Shown: one piece after another, positions 1-11,929 of the stretch
Numbering within the stretch: the first letter of the stretch is position 1
How the letters are laid out: every line of letters starts with the position of its first letter
Source: Nymphaea colorata
Lineage: Eukaryota > Streptophyta > Magnoliopsida > Nymphaeales > Nymphaeaceae
DNA length: 64,000 bases
Direction: 5' to 3'
NCBI RefSeq assembly: GCF_008831285.2
Contig: NC_045149.1
Location: 20,165,035-20,229,034 of the forward strand
The notes under the pieces: generated by a model
Databases searched by the model: none
The model's input: the letters and a program-made list of their open reading frames with translations, nothing else
What the model was told of the DNA's origin: nothing
Translations under genes and position numbers: made by a program

Positions 1-350
1 TCAAGTTCACAAGAGCAAAAAATTAAGATGAACAGATTAAGAAGTACAAAGATAGAGGAACAAACCTATTGTATGACATGCATGTTCATATATAATAATT
101 AGTCTAGCGAGTTTTCGAATAGGCTTTCCAGTATGTATCAGCAAACATATAAGCCTAGGACCAAATCATTTTAGAGGAAGAAACCACAGAAATGTACATG
201 AAAAGAAAAAAAAAACGCAAAACTCTTTGGACAAACTCATCCATGATATCCACAAAGATATCGCAACTTATGTGATCCCACTGATGGTGTTCTTTCCTTC
301 TTTCAGGAGTCATTTTACAAGCTATCTGTAACAAGAAATGCACATGCACG

Positions 351-355
351 CACAT

Positions 356-388
<33 letters not shown>
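351..388. repeat. (CA)n(GA)n microsatellite in KAO intron 1
   Basis: A compound dinucleotide run lies just inside the first KAO intron. Read on the minus strand it is CT followed by TG and sits about 25 nt after the donor site. Confidence 0.9.
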
Positions 389-411
389 AAGCTCTTCTCC
401 AAGGTGACCAC

Positions 412-650
412 CTAGTAACGAAGCTGGAGATGAAGGAGTCAGGGTTTCCAGACTTGAAACACCTGAGAAAGAACCACATATTCCCGATGATGGGCCACCC
501 CATGTCCCCCGGCGGCAGAGACGAACGGAGTTCACCGGCTTTCCTCTCATAGTACCACCCATTCAAGCCCCGCAACGCCTTCAGCAGAACACTCAGACCC
601 ACCACCATGAACGAAACCACCAACGCAAGATTGCTCCAATTCTTCTCCAT
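412..650 (-). CDS. KAO: ent-kaurenoic acid oxidase (CYP88A), first exon only
   Basis: This exon encodes the N-terminus of a CYP88A cytochrome P450. Family knowledge: these enzymes carry out the three-step oxidation of ent-kaurenoic acid to GA12 in gibberellin synthesis, anchored in the ER. Seen: from the Met at 650 the protein has a hydrophobic anchor (LALVVSFMVVGLSVLL), then the proline-rich hinge LPPGDMGWPIIGN and FKSGNPDSFISSFVTR, which match the start of known KAO proteins. The frame is open further upstream, but homologues begin close to the anchor, so I chose MEKNWSN. The exon ends in a phase-2 donor (ACTAG then GTGGTCACC) at 412/411, where KAO genes continue with the FGR segment. No second exon is visible in 1-411, so the gene runs off the left edge. 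The heme-binding part is therefore outside the window. Confidence 0.85.
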
Positions 651-904
651 CTGGACGTCGAGAGCAGCAACGGAGAGCACCAACATACAACAGAGGAAGA
701 AGAAGGGCTCGGGCAGCAGTAGAACAGTCAATTATATAGAGAGACATGAGGGCAAGATACCAAGAGCAGCGAGGAGGTGGATGACACGGAGTTGGGGCTG
801 GCAAATCTTCCAGAGAATCCAAGAGGAAGGCTTGTGGGGCTTTTGCTAATGTGGAAAAGTATCAAAAACTGCCATTACTGGCCTTTGTCGCTTTAACCTT
901 TTAG

Positions 905-1105
905 AATGAATTGGATTCTTCCCCGCTCTGGCCCCTTCCCTCCTCCCTACCGCCTCCACATGGTGAGGTGGAGAGCCGGTTGGATTCAAAGTGCCATTGA
1001 TCGATTAGCCTTTTAGGCTGGCGATTCTTCCCATCTCTCTACCTCCATCCCTCCTCCCTACCCCTTCCCTTATGGCGAGGTGGAAAGCCGTCGATACTCA
1101 ACGTG
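905..1105. repeat. imperfect tandem duplication upstream of KAO
   Basis: Two units of about 110 bp lie head to tail. Both contain GATTCTTCCC, then CCCTCCTCCCTACC, then GAGGTGGA(G/A)AGCCG (first near 912-976, second near 1021-1091). They lie 250-450 bp upstream of the KAO start codon, so they could be promoter sequence or degenerate repeat. Confidence 0.6.
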
Positions 1106-3193
1106 TCCTTCATGATTGTCTATATTTACGGCTACCATTTCACCGGTTCAAGCTGTCTTCCGACTCTTTTTCCGTCTTCTCTCTTTTGCTCGCACATGCA
1201 GCCTCATGCACAACAGTTTTCCCTGATTTTTAGTTACCGCAAAATCAATGGACACATCGTGCATGATCGAGCGTGTAAAAACTCGGGGGCCATTTCTAGT
1301 TCAGGCTTCACCTTTATGCCTCAAGCCATTCAATATGTTCTATCATCTAAACGCACTGTCAATAGTTGGAACTCAGTCTCCTAAATTTTCACAAAAATAC
1401 AATGAATAAAAGTTTTAACTCTTTTTTTTTTTCTTTTTCCAGCACAGGAACAGATGTTTGGAATATCCCCACTTTTATATTGAAGTAAAACCCACTTATA
1501 TATTAAAGAGATACTTTACAGAAAAACACAAGAAGGGCTAGTAAATTGGGAGATTTTTCCCAAACACATTTGGAAAAGAAAATCTTTTACCCATCTACAA
1601 ATTATATTCTAGTTTTGTGTGACCTTGCATCTTGCATCTTAATGTAGCGTTGATGAAACGTTAAAAAGAATTAGTTTTATAAGAATCAGGTTTTATCAAA
1701 AAGTCGGGTTTTTAATCAGTTTTGAGGTTTGGTTTGTGTATTTGGTTGGCATACCTAAAATGGCGTTTATTGTGAAAAATCAGATTATTCACTTTTCAAA
1801 AAATGTTTTGTCAAAACTGAGTTTTTCACAAATTGCAGTCACTTTGACTGCTCTACCCCTAAAAGGTTGTTATAAGATGTCACATATACATGTTCTAAAA
1901 CTTACACCTTTTAAGTTATGTTTGATAATAGAAATATTGTATGTGGTGTGCTATGAATCTGTCTAAAAAATTGAAGCAAATTCATAAAATACTAAAACCC
2001 AATAAAACTCAATATTCCATGAATATATTTCAATCTCTAAGACAGTTTTATAAAATACAAATACAATGTCTCCACTACTAAGTGCCCCCTTTAAGAACAT
2101 ATCATACTTATCTGCGATAGGATCCAAAGCACTGATCAATGGAAACATGACAAAAAGTTAAAAGGATATTCAGCGAGTCAAGCCAACTTGGGATTGAGTT
2201 GAGCTCAGATCATCTATTAAACAAGATAAGTTCGGGCTAAAAAGTAAACTCGTTTAAATAAACGAGTTTAGCCAGACTTGGGTAGGCTTGGCTCGACTAA
2301 ACTTGTTTAAGCTCGTGATTAGCATGTATAGATGATGTTTTCGATTGTCATCAGAAAAAATAAGTTGCTCCAATGGGAGACCCTTGTGGAGGTAGGTTCA
2401 CAGTTCTTTCCCAGTTGGCAAAAATAATGTTTTTCTAATAATAAATGCTTGGCTCAACTCAAGTCGAGCTTAATCGAGCCGAGTCGACCTTGCTTGCTTA
2501 TGCTCGAGCCATAGTCCGGCTCCAGCTATTCAACTTGAGGTCGAGACTCGAGTCGAGCTTGAGGTGGCCCAGCTCCCCTAGGGAAAAGGTCTAAAGCCAA
2601 ACAGATGGGACAAGTACATCAACATAGGAATCAAGCACACTTAGTGAACCATGTTCCGGTCTAAATGGCGTTGAATCTGAAAATTTTCAGTTCCAAACCT
2701 TCTTTCCTAGGCAAACTATTTGGATTATGATTTGATTCAGCCGATTGTGTGAATAAATGTTGCCCTTCGATTTGGACACCTGAGGCAATCTCACGGCCTA
2801 GCAACCGGTCAGGCCTTTTAGATGGACGGCCGGATTTTTCGTTTTCCGGGGGTTGTTCGTTCACTGCAAATGTGGTCATGGGACCTTTACTGCAAAAAGA
2901 CGATCCCCAACTTATACATGTCATTTTCAAGTGCCCCAACAGCCTAACTTACAAGATACTGTCTTTTAAACTCTGGAGGGGTGGGAACCGGCGGGCTCGT
3001 CCGGCTCTATTTGCAGTCGAGCCTGGACCTGTCCGACAGCCATTTTGTTAGCCCAGGCTCAGGCTCGATCCGGTTGTATTTTAATAAAAAAAATTAAAAT
3101 ACATATATTATATGAAGAAAATATAAAAATCATTTTTATAATTGATTTCTTTTTTTTTAATGGGGCCCCTGTTCAAGCATGGCCCAGCCCGAC
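1106..3193. other. gene-free stretch with degenerate GAGC/TCGAG-rich repeat
   Basis: No credible coding exon was seen. From about 2190 to 2580 and again near 3000-3070 the sequence is rich in degenerate GAGCTCGAGTCGAGC-like and GGCTCGAGCC-like motifs. Such sequence is common in plant interspersed repeats, but no clear termini were found here. The open frames are short and resemble no known protein. Confidence 0.5.
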
Positions 3194-3205
3194 ATTGTGT
3201 TGAGC

Positions 3206-3346
3206 AAGTAGCGGAGCTATTTGTTGGCTGGGGTGGGCCACTGCCCACTTCAGTCCATCAAAAATTTCATTATAATGTGTTAACCTTACATTATTATGAC
3301 TTTAAATTTATATGCAGTGCCCACACCAAAGTTGTGTCTCCTACCC
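3206..3346 (-). mobile_element. short terminal-repeat element, family A copy 1 (degenerate)
   Basis: This 141-bp AT-rich segment is flanked by a perfect 12-bp direct repeat, ATTGTGTTGAGC (3194-3205 and 3347-3358). Internal motifs such as GTGGGCCACTGCCCAC and AAAAATTTC align with the copy at 25124-25293, and it begins with GCGGAGC like other members. The target duplication is longer than the 9-10 bp of the other copies, so the exact ends are ambiguous by a few bases. Confidence 0.55.
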
Positions 3347-3358
3347 ATTGTGTTGAGC

Positions 3359-5607
3359 CTGGCCCTGTGCCCACTCCTACTCACACTTGGTATTGCTTCC
3401 TAAAGTGAATGCAAGCGCATCTACCTTATCATCTAACACTTTCTTCATCACTTTTCCTTTGTCCACACCCTACTTAAAATCATGCCAATGTGGAGATGCC
3501 TGTGAAATTCATGCTCATTCCCTCAAAAAAGCAGCCTCCACACTCATGGCCCCCTCCAGATACTGTCGCAGCATCAAACCACCTATGTCGCAAAGACACG
3601 TGGAAGGATTAACTGAAATCAAATATTTTTTATTTTCATAAGACATTACCTGGCCCCTAATTAAAGTCAATAAAGTTTTAGTGGCTTCCCTTAAAACTTT
3701 TTTAAGAAGTGAAGGAGCCACTTAACAGAAATTTCTGGATAAGCGGCACGCTGGACCAAGGACTCGAGATCATTTTCCATTTAAAGCCCTCAAGACCATG
3801 TTGGCAATTGTCCACACATGCCCACGTGTAGTTCTGCCACTGGTGATGCTTCTCTCTAGACTACCTTGCGGCCGCAATCGGCCAAAAAATATATTTTTCA
3901 ATTCCGCCTATGGTTAAAGAGTATTTTGTAGCAAAGAGAGAAGCAAATGATTGGATGTCACAAGCAAGGGTTGCACATGGATATTGATTGTCCCTTGTGC
4001 GCTACACAAGTTTTAGATGGGCACACTATGAATAGTTTCACACAGAAGGCAACAAGAGCTCCATCCACTTGGCCAAGATGTAAGCAGTCTTACAATTCAA
4101 GTAAACTAAAATGCATGCCTTCTCCATTTATCATGCAATCTAGTAGAGATCTACCTAACTTCAGCTGTATAATCTTAGCAGAGATCTGCCTAACTTCAGT
4201 TGGCTATTCTAAAAGCATTTGTCGTAAGAAATGGCACTACATAATTTTTTATTTGCATTGGAGAAGGTTAGTAGGATGAACCCTTATAGCAAGTGATATG
4301 TATTTTACTAGTTTGAATTTGAAACTGGAACTTACCTTATAATCACGCACTTCTATTAAATATGATTAACTGTGTTATTCACAAGGCAATTTTTAGGAAA
4401 AGCAGTTTCCTAGCTACTACAATTGAATAACAAATGCTGACAGCAACCAAGATACCAAAATTTGAAACTGTTAAGATCTGATTACTCCTGGTTTAAGTAA
4501 ATGAACAACATGAGTTACATATTTGGTTTTGCTGAAGTACATAAACCACCCCTTTGTGCTGCAAAAAGGAGCACCAAACTAATCATGTAAAGGGCAGAAA
4601 AAGTGAATCAAAGCTATCAAACACGACAATACATTGGTGGAAGTAACAATTATTAGAATTCATATCTGCAATTTGTTGAGTTAAATCTTGCATTCTCCAT
4701 ACATGTCATCCATCTACAATTTGTACCCGAAAACATGTAATTAGCTTTCATAAGTTCCATGCATTTTTTTTTTCTCAACGAAAAGTTTGGATGAATCAGA
4801 TCTATTCAACCTTGAACTCAAAACCTGTCAGTTGCCAAATTTGATACGTAGATCTAAACAAAAAAATTTCTAAAAAGTCAAGGATTGTAAATCAAATATT
4901 GTGTGCGTTTTTCTGAACGGCAGAAAACAGAGTACTGTAAACGCAAAAAGATAAGAACCAAAACCTTCTTTCCAACAGACCTTAAAAACAAAGTAATATA
5001 AATGCATACATAAATGTGTACGATATAATTGACCTGACAGGTATTGCGAGGACCGCACAATCAAAATAAAGGCGGCTCCATTATTAGTTTCGTCCTCTTG
5101 AAAGGTCTTATCATATCATCCTTCTCCTTCATCCCTTGACAACAGTGAATGCGTACAGCGAATAAATAGTCAAAATAAATAATAGTTGTGCCAAAGGGAG
5201 GCAGTGCTGTCACTGTGGATAAAAACAATTTGATTGACGTCCATGATTTTACAAAAGTGGCAGTTTACATTATTGATCCTTGGAAGATTCAAGTCCCCGT
5301 GAGCTCATTGATGAAGTCCACCATCAAGCTAAAAGCAGGCTTTTGACACTGCTTTTGTTTAGATTCATGTTCACCAACAGCGACCTTTACCACTATCTCC
5401 AAACTGTGGAGTCTGGACCTTTTATCTTCATTCACCGAAGATCATCTGTGCTTGTCAACTCAGAAGACTACTGTCCTTTGCTCCTTTTCATTCTTTCTTC
5501 TTCAGAGAATGATGTAAGATCTACTGACCAAGGCAGTAGTCAAGATACACCTGAAGCTGATCTTGGTGCAAAGCTGATCGGGGGACAGGAAGGCAGCAGA
5601 CAGAAAG
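3359..5607. other. gene-free stretch
   Basis: Mixed unique and degenerate sequence. Several open frames of 60-110 codons exist on both strands, but none resembles a known family or shows exon-like boundaries. An open frame from 5280 runs through the start of the LTR element below, which argues that it is not a gene. Confidence 0.4.
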
Positions 5608-5844
5608 TGATGCAGGCGCATAGCATGAAAATAAGATTTAATTTTAATTTAGTTTTTATTTATTATTTTATTTTAGTTGGATCCTGTTTTAGTATCTCAG
5701 GGTTTTATATAAATCTTCTCAATGAAACACTAATCTTCTTTGAGTTTCTCTTCCTCCAGTTATGTCTATTCCGTTTCGCATTTCTTTTGATTTTCTTGAT
5801 CTTGACTGTGGGTGAGAGGAACAGTATTCTTCTCCGCTGCGTCA
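5608..5844 (+). repeat. 5' LTR of the non-autonomous retrotransposon
   Basis: 237 bp, beginning TGATGCAGG and ending CTGCGTCA. Compared with the 3' LTR it lacks the central block that contains the TATA box, so this copy has probably lost its own promoter. Confidence 0.8.
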
Positions 5845-5847
5845 AAA

Positions 5848-5860
5848 TGGTATCAGAGAC
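5848..5860 (+). other. primer binding site, tRNA-iMet type
   Basis: TGGTATCAGAGAC begins three bases after the LTR end. The first ten bases match the complement of the plant initiator-Met tRNA 3' end. Confidence 0.8.
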
Positions 5861-7088
5861 CAAGGTACTTTTTTCTGTCTTCAACAATTAATGAAAACCA
5901 ATCTTGTCATGCCATAACCCAGGAAAGCAAGATCTTAGAATGTTACAGCTGCTGAGTTTGATGATAAACCTGCAAAAGATATGCATCACATGAGTGAAGG
6001 TCTGGTTGAATACTCAAAAGATGGATCCGATGGAAGCATGAATGAGTGAAGATCTCACTGAATGCTCGAATATGATAGATTCGACGGGAGCTTGGATCCT
6101 GCGTATTGAAGATGACCCATCGCAGATGACTGAGACGCCGATGGTTGGCAATGACCGGCAGGCAAGAGAAGAACATTAGAAAATGGCATGTATGACGCCC
6201 AACTTGCAGCTGGCCCAGCACTATGTCAGCATACACCATTGAACATTCTACCCACTAGCAGGCTGAGGTTGAAAGACGGTCGATTGTCGCTACTGATACC
6301 CTCGGAATCTGGCTGGAAAACGCTACCCAAACGCCAGAAATCACCAAGCAGCCGCCACATCCAAAGAGAACTCCATCAGCAAGGCCTCCGGCTAAGTTAG
6401 GATTTGGGTCAGCGGCGGACGACCACCAGCGCTGCCCATCGTGACGGCTTCGTTCTGCCGACCATCTAACTCGGACCCCAGCCACCAGAGAGCATCTATA
6501 TGGGACCGTGGCCTCGATCGGTCGCTGGTTGGACGAAGCCAAGCAGGCTGCCTACCGACCTCCCCCGAGAGCCGCCGGGTACAGTGGAAGTGTAAGGGGA
6601 GGAATCGAGGGTTCCGCCAGACCAGACCGTCAAGCTAGGGGCTCGAAAGAGCGACCGGGGTCCAGAATCCCATTTAGGATCCAAAAGGATCAGAAAACCG
6701 GTTCAGTTTTGAACCGGTTTCTGCAGCAACCCAGCATTTTTTTCATGTTATACGGGTCTCCAGCTGCTGGTGCCTACAATTTTGAAGTCGGGTACGGGTC
6801 CATTTGTTAAAGATCCAGGTCGTTTGGGATCCACTTAGTCTCAAACATGTAAAAGCTTTCCTTCTTCCACCACTTAGTTCTTCAAACTTTTAAACCTAAA
6901 AATCTAGTCATAAAAACCTACACCCTAGCCCACACCGTTGTCTTGAACCAAGACCTAGTACTTACCCAAATTTCTAGAATAAACCCAAGCTTGAATTCAC
7001 AAACCTATACATAGTCCCGCCCGCACATGAGATCCACATCGCCTACCTTCAAGATCCACATCGTCGAGGACTGACTTTTTTCCAACCT

Positions 7089-7096
7089 AGAGAAAA
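7089..7096 (+). other. polypurine tract
   Basis: AGAGAAAA lies directly against the start of the 3' LTR, where the second-strand primer is expected. Confidence 0.65.
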
Positions 7097-7412
7097 CGAT
7101 ACAAGAGCAAAGCATGAAAAAAAGAAAAGATTCAATTTTCAATTTGGATTTTATTTATTATTTTATTTTAATTGAATCTGTTTTAGAATTTTAAGGTTTT
7201 ATTTATTGTTACTTTGTTTGGGTCCAGCTCAAGAGATCCGTTTTAGGCTATATAAAGGTGCTGAGAGTCTCGTTTGAGAACAGTTTTCAAATTAATGAAA
7301 CTTCAATCTTCTTTGAGTTTCTCTTCTTCCACTTATTTCCATTCCTATTTTCTTAGTTTAATTTAGATATTGACCGTGTGTTACCAAAGCCGTGCTCTTC
7401 TCCACTGCGTCA
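7097..7412 (+). repeat. 3' LTR of the non-autonomous retrotransposon
   Basis: 316 bp. The first base has changed (CGATACAAGAGC against TGATGCAGGCGC in the 5' copy), and it shares GCATGAAAA, TTTATTTATTATTTTATTTTA, TCTTCTTTGAGTTTCTCTTC and the terminal CTGCGTCA. It keeps a TATA box (TATATAAAG, 7249-7257) missing from the 5' LTR. Confidence 0.8.
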
Positions 7413-7417
7413 GAAAG

Positions 7418-8385
7418 AGGAAGCAGCCCTCTATCTAACTTTTTACTGGATCCTGGATCCAATAAATTCACCATTGTGATGCCACGTTTTGCATTTTCAT
7501 GTTTCAAGTTGTAGGAGTACCAACATCTGTAGCAACCATGGGTTGTAGAAGTACCAAACATAGTAAAGTAACGAAGAAAAGAGTTTTTACAGATTCATGT
7601 GTTTTGTTTTATGGATCAGCGCTTCTGCTTCAAAATGGGGTAACCATAAAAAGAATGTGGTACTGAAGGCACTACAACAAGACCTCAGCTTTTATTTTTC
7701 AAATATTTGACAACAAAACCAACGGGTACCGACTTTGCAGTCATCTGATCCTATGCCTCCATTGCAGTATCATCGATGCCAATGAACAGAGTTTTCGTGT
7801 AAACCTGTCAAACGGGTTGGGAAACATAACTGACCTCCTGAAAGACTGTAACCATCCATCCACCTCTAAGATATGCAAGCCATAATTCACATTTTCCAAC
7901 GCATATCGTATACGTACTAATATCATCTAATCAAAAGCCAACCGGAGACCTCAACTGACAGCGTGCACAAGCATGTCAGACCGGTAATCTTCTTTCTTGA
8001 AGCTCCTGCACCATAGTTTCTCTTGCACACATATCATACTGGAAACTTCATAAAAGTGGCCATCCCTGGTCTGCAGGCTGCCCTTGTCATATGTTGAAGC
8101 CCGTCACCATCTTGTCCCTAAGCTAATATGGACATGTATTGAATGCAGCCATGTATTAATGTATATATCAAGGTATTCAAAATCTATACATATTGGAATA
8201 CAACTCTACAGAACATTGCTTACAAACATAGGTTTACTAGCACAGAAGACAGAAGCACAAAAGACAGTTTCAACTTTCAAGCATGAAAAAGAGAAGGTGG
8301 CCAGCCACTCCCATGTCACAAAAGCCTTACAGTCATTACAACAAACAAAAAAGTGGAAACTCTGTATATGTCCAACTTTACCGTC
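7418..8385. other. gene-free stretch, possibly 3' region of the next minus-strand gene
   Basis: No exon supported. The minus-strand open frame at 7741-7926 has no recognisable similarity and lies where a 3' untranslated region would be expected. Confidence 0.35.
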
Positions 8386-8673
8386 TTAGACGGAGAGGTC
8401 ATCAGATTGAGAAGGTGTATTCATGATATCAGAAGACTTGGTATAGGAAATTGATATCAACTTCAACCTACATTCTTCAGCTTTTTGACCGTTACTGGGG
8501 TCTACACCATTAGATAGACTGTCATTGTAGGTTGGCAATTTTTCTGAAGACGATTCTTCCCCTGGAACCGACTGCGAGATTTGGATCAGCAACTGACGAG
8601 CTATTTCCTCAGAAATTTCGTTAGTGGGCAGGCCAGAATCCATATATCTAAATCGCACTTGATTATTTTTTCC
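8386..8673 (-). CDS. putative terminal exon of an unidentified protein
   Basis: On the minus strand a good acceptor (TTGGAATTTACAG) precedes a 96-codon open stretch that starts GKNNQVRFRYMDSGLP, continues with EISEEIARQLLIQISQ and ends SQSDDLSV at a stop. Composition looks like coding sequence: charged, low in Cys, with a Ser-rich tail. I do not recognise the family. Upstream exons should lie between 8.7 and 11.8 kb on the same strand. Candidates are a 29-nt exon near 8760-8790, a short exon near 9230-9260 and an ATG-containing exon at 10409-10494 with a GTAAGC donor. I could not chain these in frame, so the gene model is incomplete and the exon call tentative. Confidence 0.35.
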   Translation of the reverse strand, partial: GKNNQVRFRYMDSGLPTNEISEEIARQLLIQISQSVPGEESSSEKLPTYNDSLSNGVDPSNGQKAEECRLKLISISYTKSSDIMNTPSQSDDLSV

Positions 8674-11600
8674 CTGTAAATTCCAATCTTCAGAAAGGTC
8701 CATTCTTGATAAGATCATCAGCAAAAAAAGGAGGAAAGAAGAGAAACTCAAACAGTACCTAGTTGTAACCTTGTCACCTTTGCTGTGCTAGCGGGACAGA
8801 GACCAATTGAAATCAGCACCCAAAATGATTCTTGGATTATGTATCAATTGGTTCAACCAGAGGCCTACAGTAATACGAGATTCTCGCTAATGTTATACAT
8901 GACCAAGCCCTATGAAAGATCAAAAAAGATTGGTTTCTGTGGTAATGAAACAAAAAGAAAAGAAAATCAAGGAACAAGAAATGGCTGGAAACTCAAAATG
9001 AGCAATACCTTTCTTGGTATTCTAGGATCAATAACCAAAAATCTAGTCTATGAGACTGTGAGTGTCTGTTTCGTGTTACTCAACTACTTTATGGCATTAT
9101 TCTTCATTGAATTTAAAGATAACGCAATAAAAAGAGTACAGGCTGGTGCATGATGGGGTTTGCCTATTAGAGATGCAGATGCGTCTCTGACTCTCTTAAG
9201 ACATGAGAAAGGAAATGGTCCTTCAGTCACTATCTTTCACTAGTTTTTGCACATCAAGATTCTGAAGCTGCACATGAACTGACATATATAACATTTCAAT
9301 ACCGGCTAACAATGTAACGGATACAGAAAAAGTGTTCCTATAAAACCAACCAAACAGATGCATTCATTTCATGCAGAAAAGAAGCACCCGTACACATAGA
9401 GATATCCATAAGTGATTAAGTTCCATACATAGCAAAATGCAGGACAGAAAGACAAATATTATATGCAGCAGCAAGAAACATTTCCAGAACCAAAAAAAAA
9501 CCTGCACTATTGTAACCATGATAATCTGACTTGCTTCTATGTCACTGGTGGTACATGCATTATTAGACAGCATAAGAAATCATTTCAAGCACATATCCAA
9601 TGCACCTTCTTGTTATATGAACTCCCAAAGCAATGTCCTAGTGAACTAACTCTTCACTAAAGAATACTGCATTCTCATCCTCATTGCTGAAATTCAGTTG
9701 TCCAATGCTGAACAGATGCCTGAAAATGAAGGATGATGCACTTGGTGCTGACCCTAAACAAGTGCTATTAAACTATGCTAAAAGTAATCCTGATCCTAAA
9801 AAAAATGTGGTGCTTCAAAAAAGCTATGAAAGATCATAGCATTGCTGGCAGAGATATGGTGTAGATCTTAAAGAACTAGTAAATTTTATTACTACTGTCG
9901 TTATCTTCAGATGGAAGTAAGAGAAGTAAATAAAACATGGATGGTCAATAAGAAGGATGAGGCATGAAAACAACCTTTAAATCTGCAAGTCCAAAATGTG
10001 AGAGAGTGCTGGTACACAAGAATAGGTCAGAAGGCACTCCCAACCACTACAAAGATGCACACGTCCACATATACTTTTCACCTATATATTTCCCTCACTG
10101 AAAAATAAATGGGAAAGGAAAAAATCTACCTGTCTAATCCTTTTCCTTTTTATTATCGTTTTTACATGGGGAAACAGCAGTTTTAGAGACATAATCACTA
10201 TTTTTCAGCAGTGAGAGGTTGTAAAACCCTTGAGTGCCCCAGCGAAAAGTTGTAAACCCCAGAGTGCTCAGAAGGATGCTGCAGCTTTAGGCTTGTGCAT
10301 AGTGGGACATACATGCCTTCAAATTTGGGATGTTCCTCAAGAGGGAAACATTGGGCTAAGATGATGAAGGGTGGTTGCCCTTATTCACATAAACTATCTC
10401 CCGCTTACACGTTGAAATGTGTTCCAGAAAAAGTAATTTCAGAAGTATCAGATAGAAAATTTCTAATAAATGGTCCCGTGATCTTCTCTGACATTTAGAG
10501 CTATTCAACTCGTCTAATACTCCAACTGTAGACCTATAACACGGGTCGATATGCATAACAAAATTGTCTTTAACAGTAATTTTGTTGATTTAAATAACAC
10601 TCACAAGCAAGGATGCCTCCCGGTAAAAGGCAAATTGTTGGTGAAAGCAGATCCCTTTTCAATAAAGACCAGTAAAGCTGAGATATGAGAACTGTGAAGT
10701 AAGACTGCAGACCAAGAACTTCCTGGAACGCTATTTGCTGCCTCTAAAGTTCACAATCCGACCATCAATGAAACACCTTTTCTCCAGATTTGAGAAATAA
10801 AGGAAACTCTAACAACATTCTGCATTTTGCAGCTCTTGTAAGGACAATTAAAAAGCAGAGTATATGGGAACTCTGGTTACTGAGAATGCTTGCCTTGGGA
10901 ATAGATCAATAGAGATCTGCCCCAAGTTTCCTCTGTAACCTTAGACACAACAGACAAGTGTATGAAATAGCACTCGCCTTCTTAGCTCAGGTATCTCGAG
11001 TCTATAAAGAAAGAGGAACCTGAAATACACAAGAAAGGAAGGCCATGTTATCCTATTCACTCATTCAATTAATATACCACTCAACTCCCAATAAACAAGT
11101 CTCCCAAAGCATAACGAGAACGCGCTCAAATTGACGAGAACTACGCTAGATAAATCAATTCTCAACCAAAAAGACAAATCAATTATGAAGCAAGACAAAC
11201 TAGCAGAAGCCTAACCATACATCTCGAAGCAACTAGTTACTGTTTCAATAAACTACCTAACCCACCTGATTTAAGCATTCCAAGCCATCACTCACTAATT
11301 CAAAACTTTCGCTTGCTCAAACCTTATAACCATTAGCACACACGTTCGTAATATGGTCACCGAAAGAACGAAGCATTAACAGAGCGTGATCCCCCCTCCA
11401 CCGCCATTAACAAGACCCCGGCACACACAAACCCCACAAGGCTACATACAGCAACCGAACCACAAATCCCACTACCCATCACCCCTCACCACCCATACGA
11501 CCTCCAAGAACAGCTGCAACGAACCGAAGCACGAAAGGAGGAAACAGAAATCGAGAACAACACCATTTAATCCTCGCAGACAGTGAAACCACGGATCATA

Positions 11601-11689
11601 AGAACAAAAGAACAACAATCCATCAAGGCAAGATAATAGAAACGTCGCAAAAGAGAACACTCAAGCAAGAGAAGAAGACGGAAGACGAT

Positions 11690-11900
11690 GACGAAGAATA
11701 GGCTAGAACACCCAAGACAGAGGAAAACTCACCCCCCAAGCAAGAGAAGAAGACGGAAGACGACGACGACGAAGAACATGGAAGAGCCGAACGCTCTCAG
11801 GGGATCGTTTTATGTCAACCCTTGAGTAGCGGGGCACCTTCAAAATGCAATGGTGGGGCTGGCGTCTCGACGGGTGCCCAGTTGAATGACGTAAATACCC
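11690..11900 (-). promoter_or_regulatory. possible 5' end of the unidentified minus-strand gene
   Basis: On the minus strand a CTTCTTCGTCGTCG-rich leader is followed by a GT donor-like site, and then by a T-rich stretch running towards 11.0 kb that looks like a long 5'-UTR intron. This is typical of plant housekeeping gene starts, but it is inferred from composition only. Confidence 0.25.
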
Positions 11901-11929
11901 CCCATTGAGAAGGTTTAACCGTCCGGACA

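Larger units (their letters stand above)
5608..7412 (+). mobile_element. non-autonomous LTR retrotransposon (TRIM/LARD-like), complete
   Basis: A 1.8-kb element with two related direct repeats (5608-5844 and 7097-7412), starting TG and ending in a shared CTGCGTCA. It is flanked by the perfect 5-bp target duplication GAAAG (5603-5607 and 7413-7417). Three bases after the 5' LTR lies TGGTATCAGAG, complementary to the 3' end of initiator-Met tRNA (primer binding site). A purine tract precedes the 3' LTR. The 1.25-kb interior encodes no recognisable gag, protease, integrase or reverse transcriptase, so mobilisation would need proteins from elsewhere. The LTRs differ by many substitutions and by about 80 bp missing from the 5' copy, which points to an old insertion. 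Length falls between classical TRIMs and LARDs. The autonomous partner is unknown. Confidence 0.85.

Noticed and set aside
155-411. Possible second KAO exon on the minus strand
   Set aside because: An acceptor-like TTGTTACAG exists near 330, but joining it to the phase-2 donor gives an immediate stop, and the residues do not match the FGR segment of KAO.
5280-5891. A 203-codon plus-strand open frame
   Set aside because: It crosses the 5' boundary, the whole 5' LTR and the primer site of the retrotransposon, resembles no known protein, and its second half is low-complexity Phe/Leu.
8785-9153. A 122-codon plus-strand open frame
   Set aside because: No recognisable domain, and it lies antisense to the probable intron space of the unidentified minus-strand gene.
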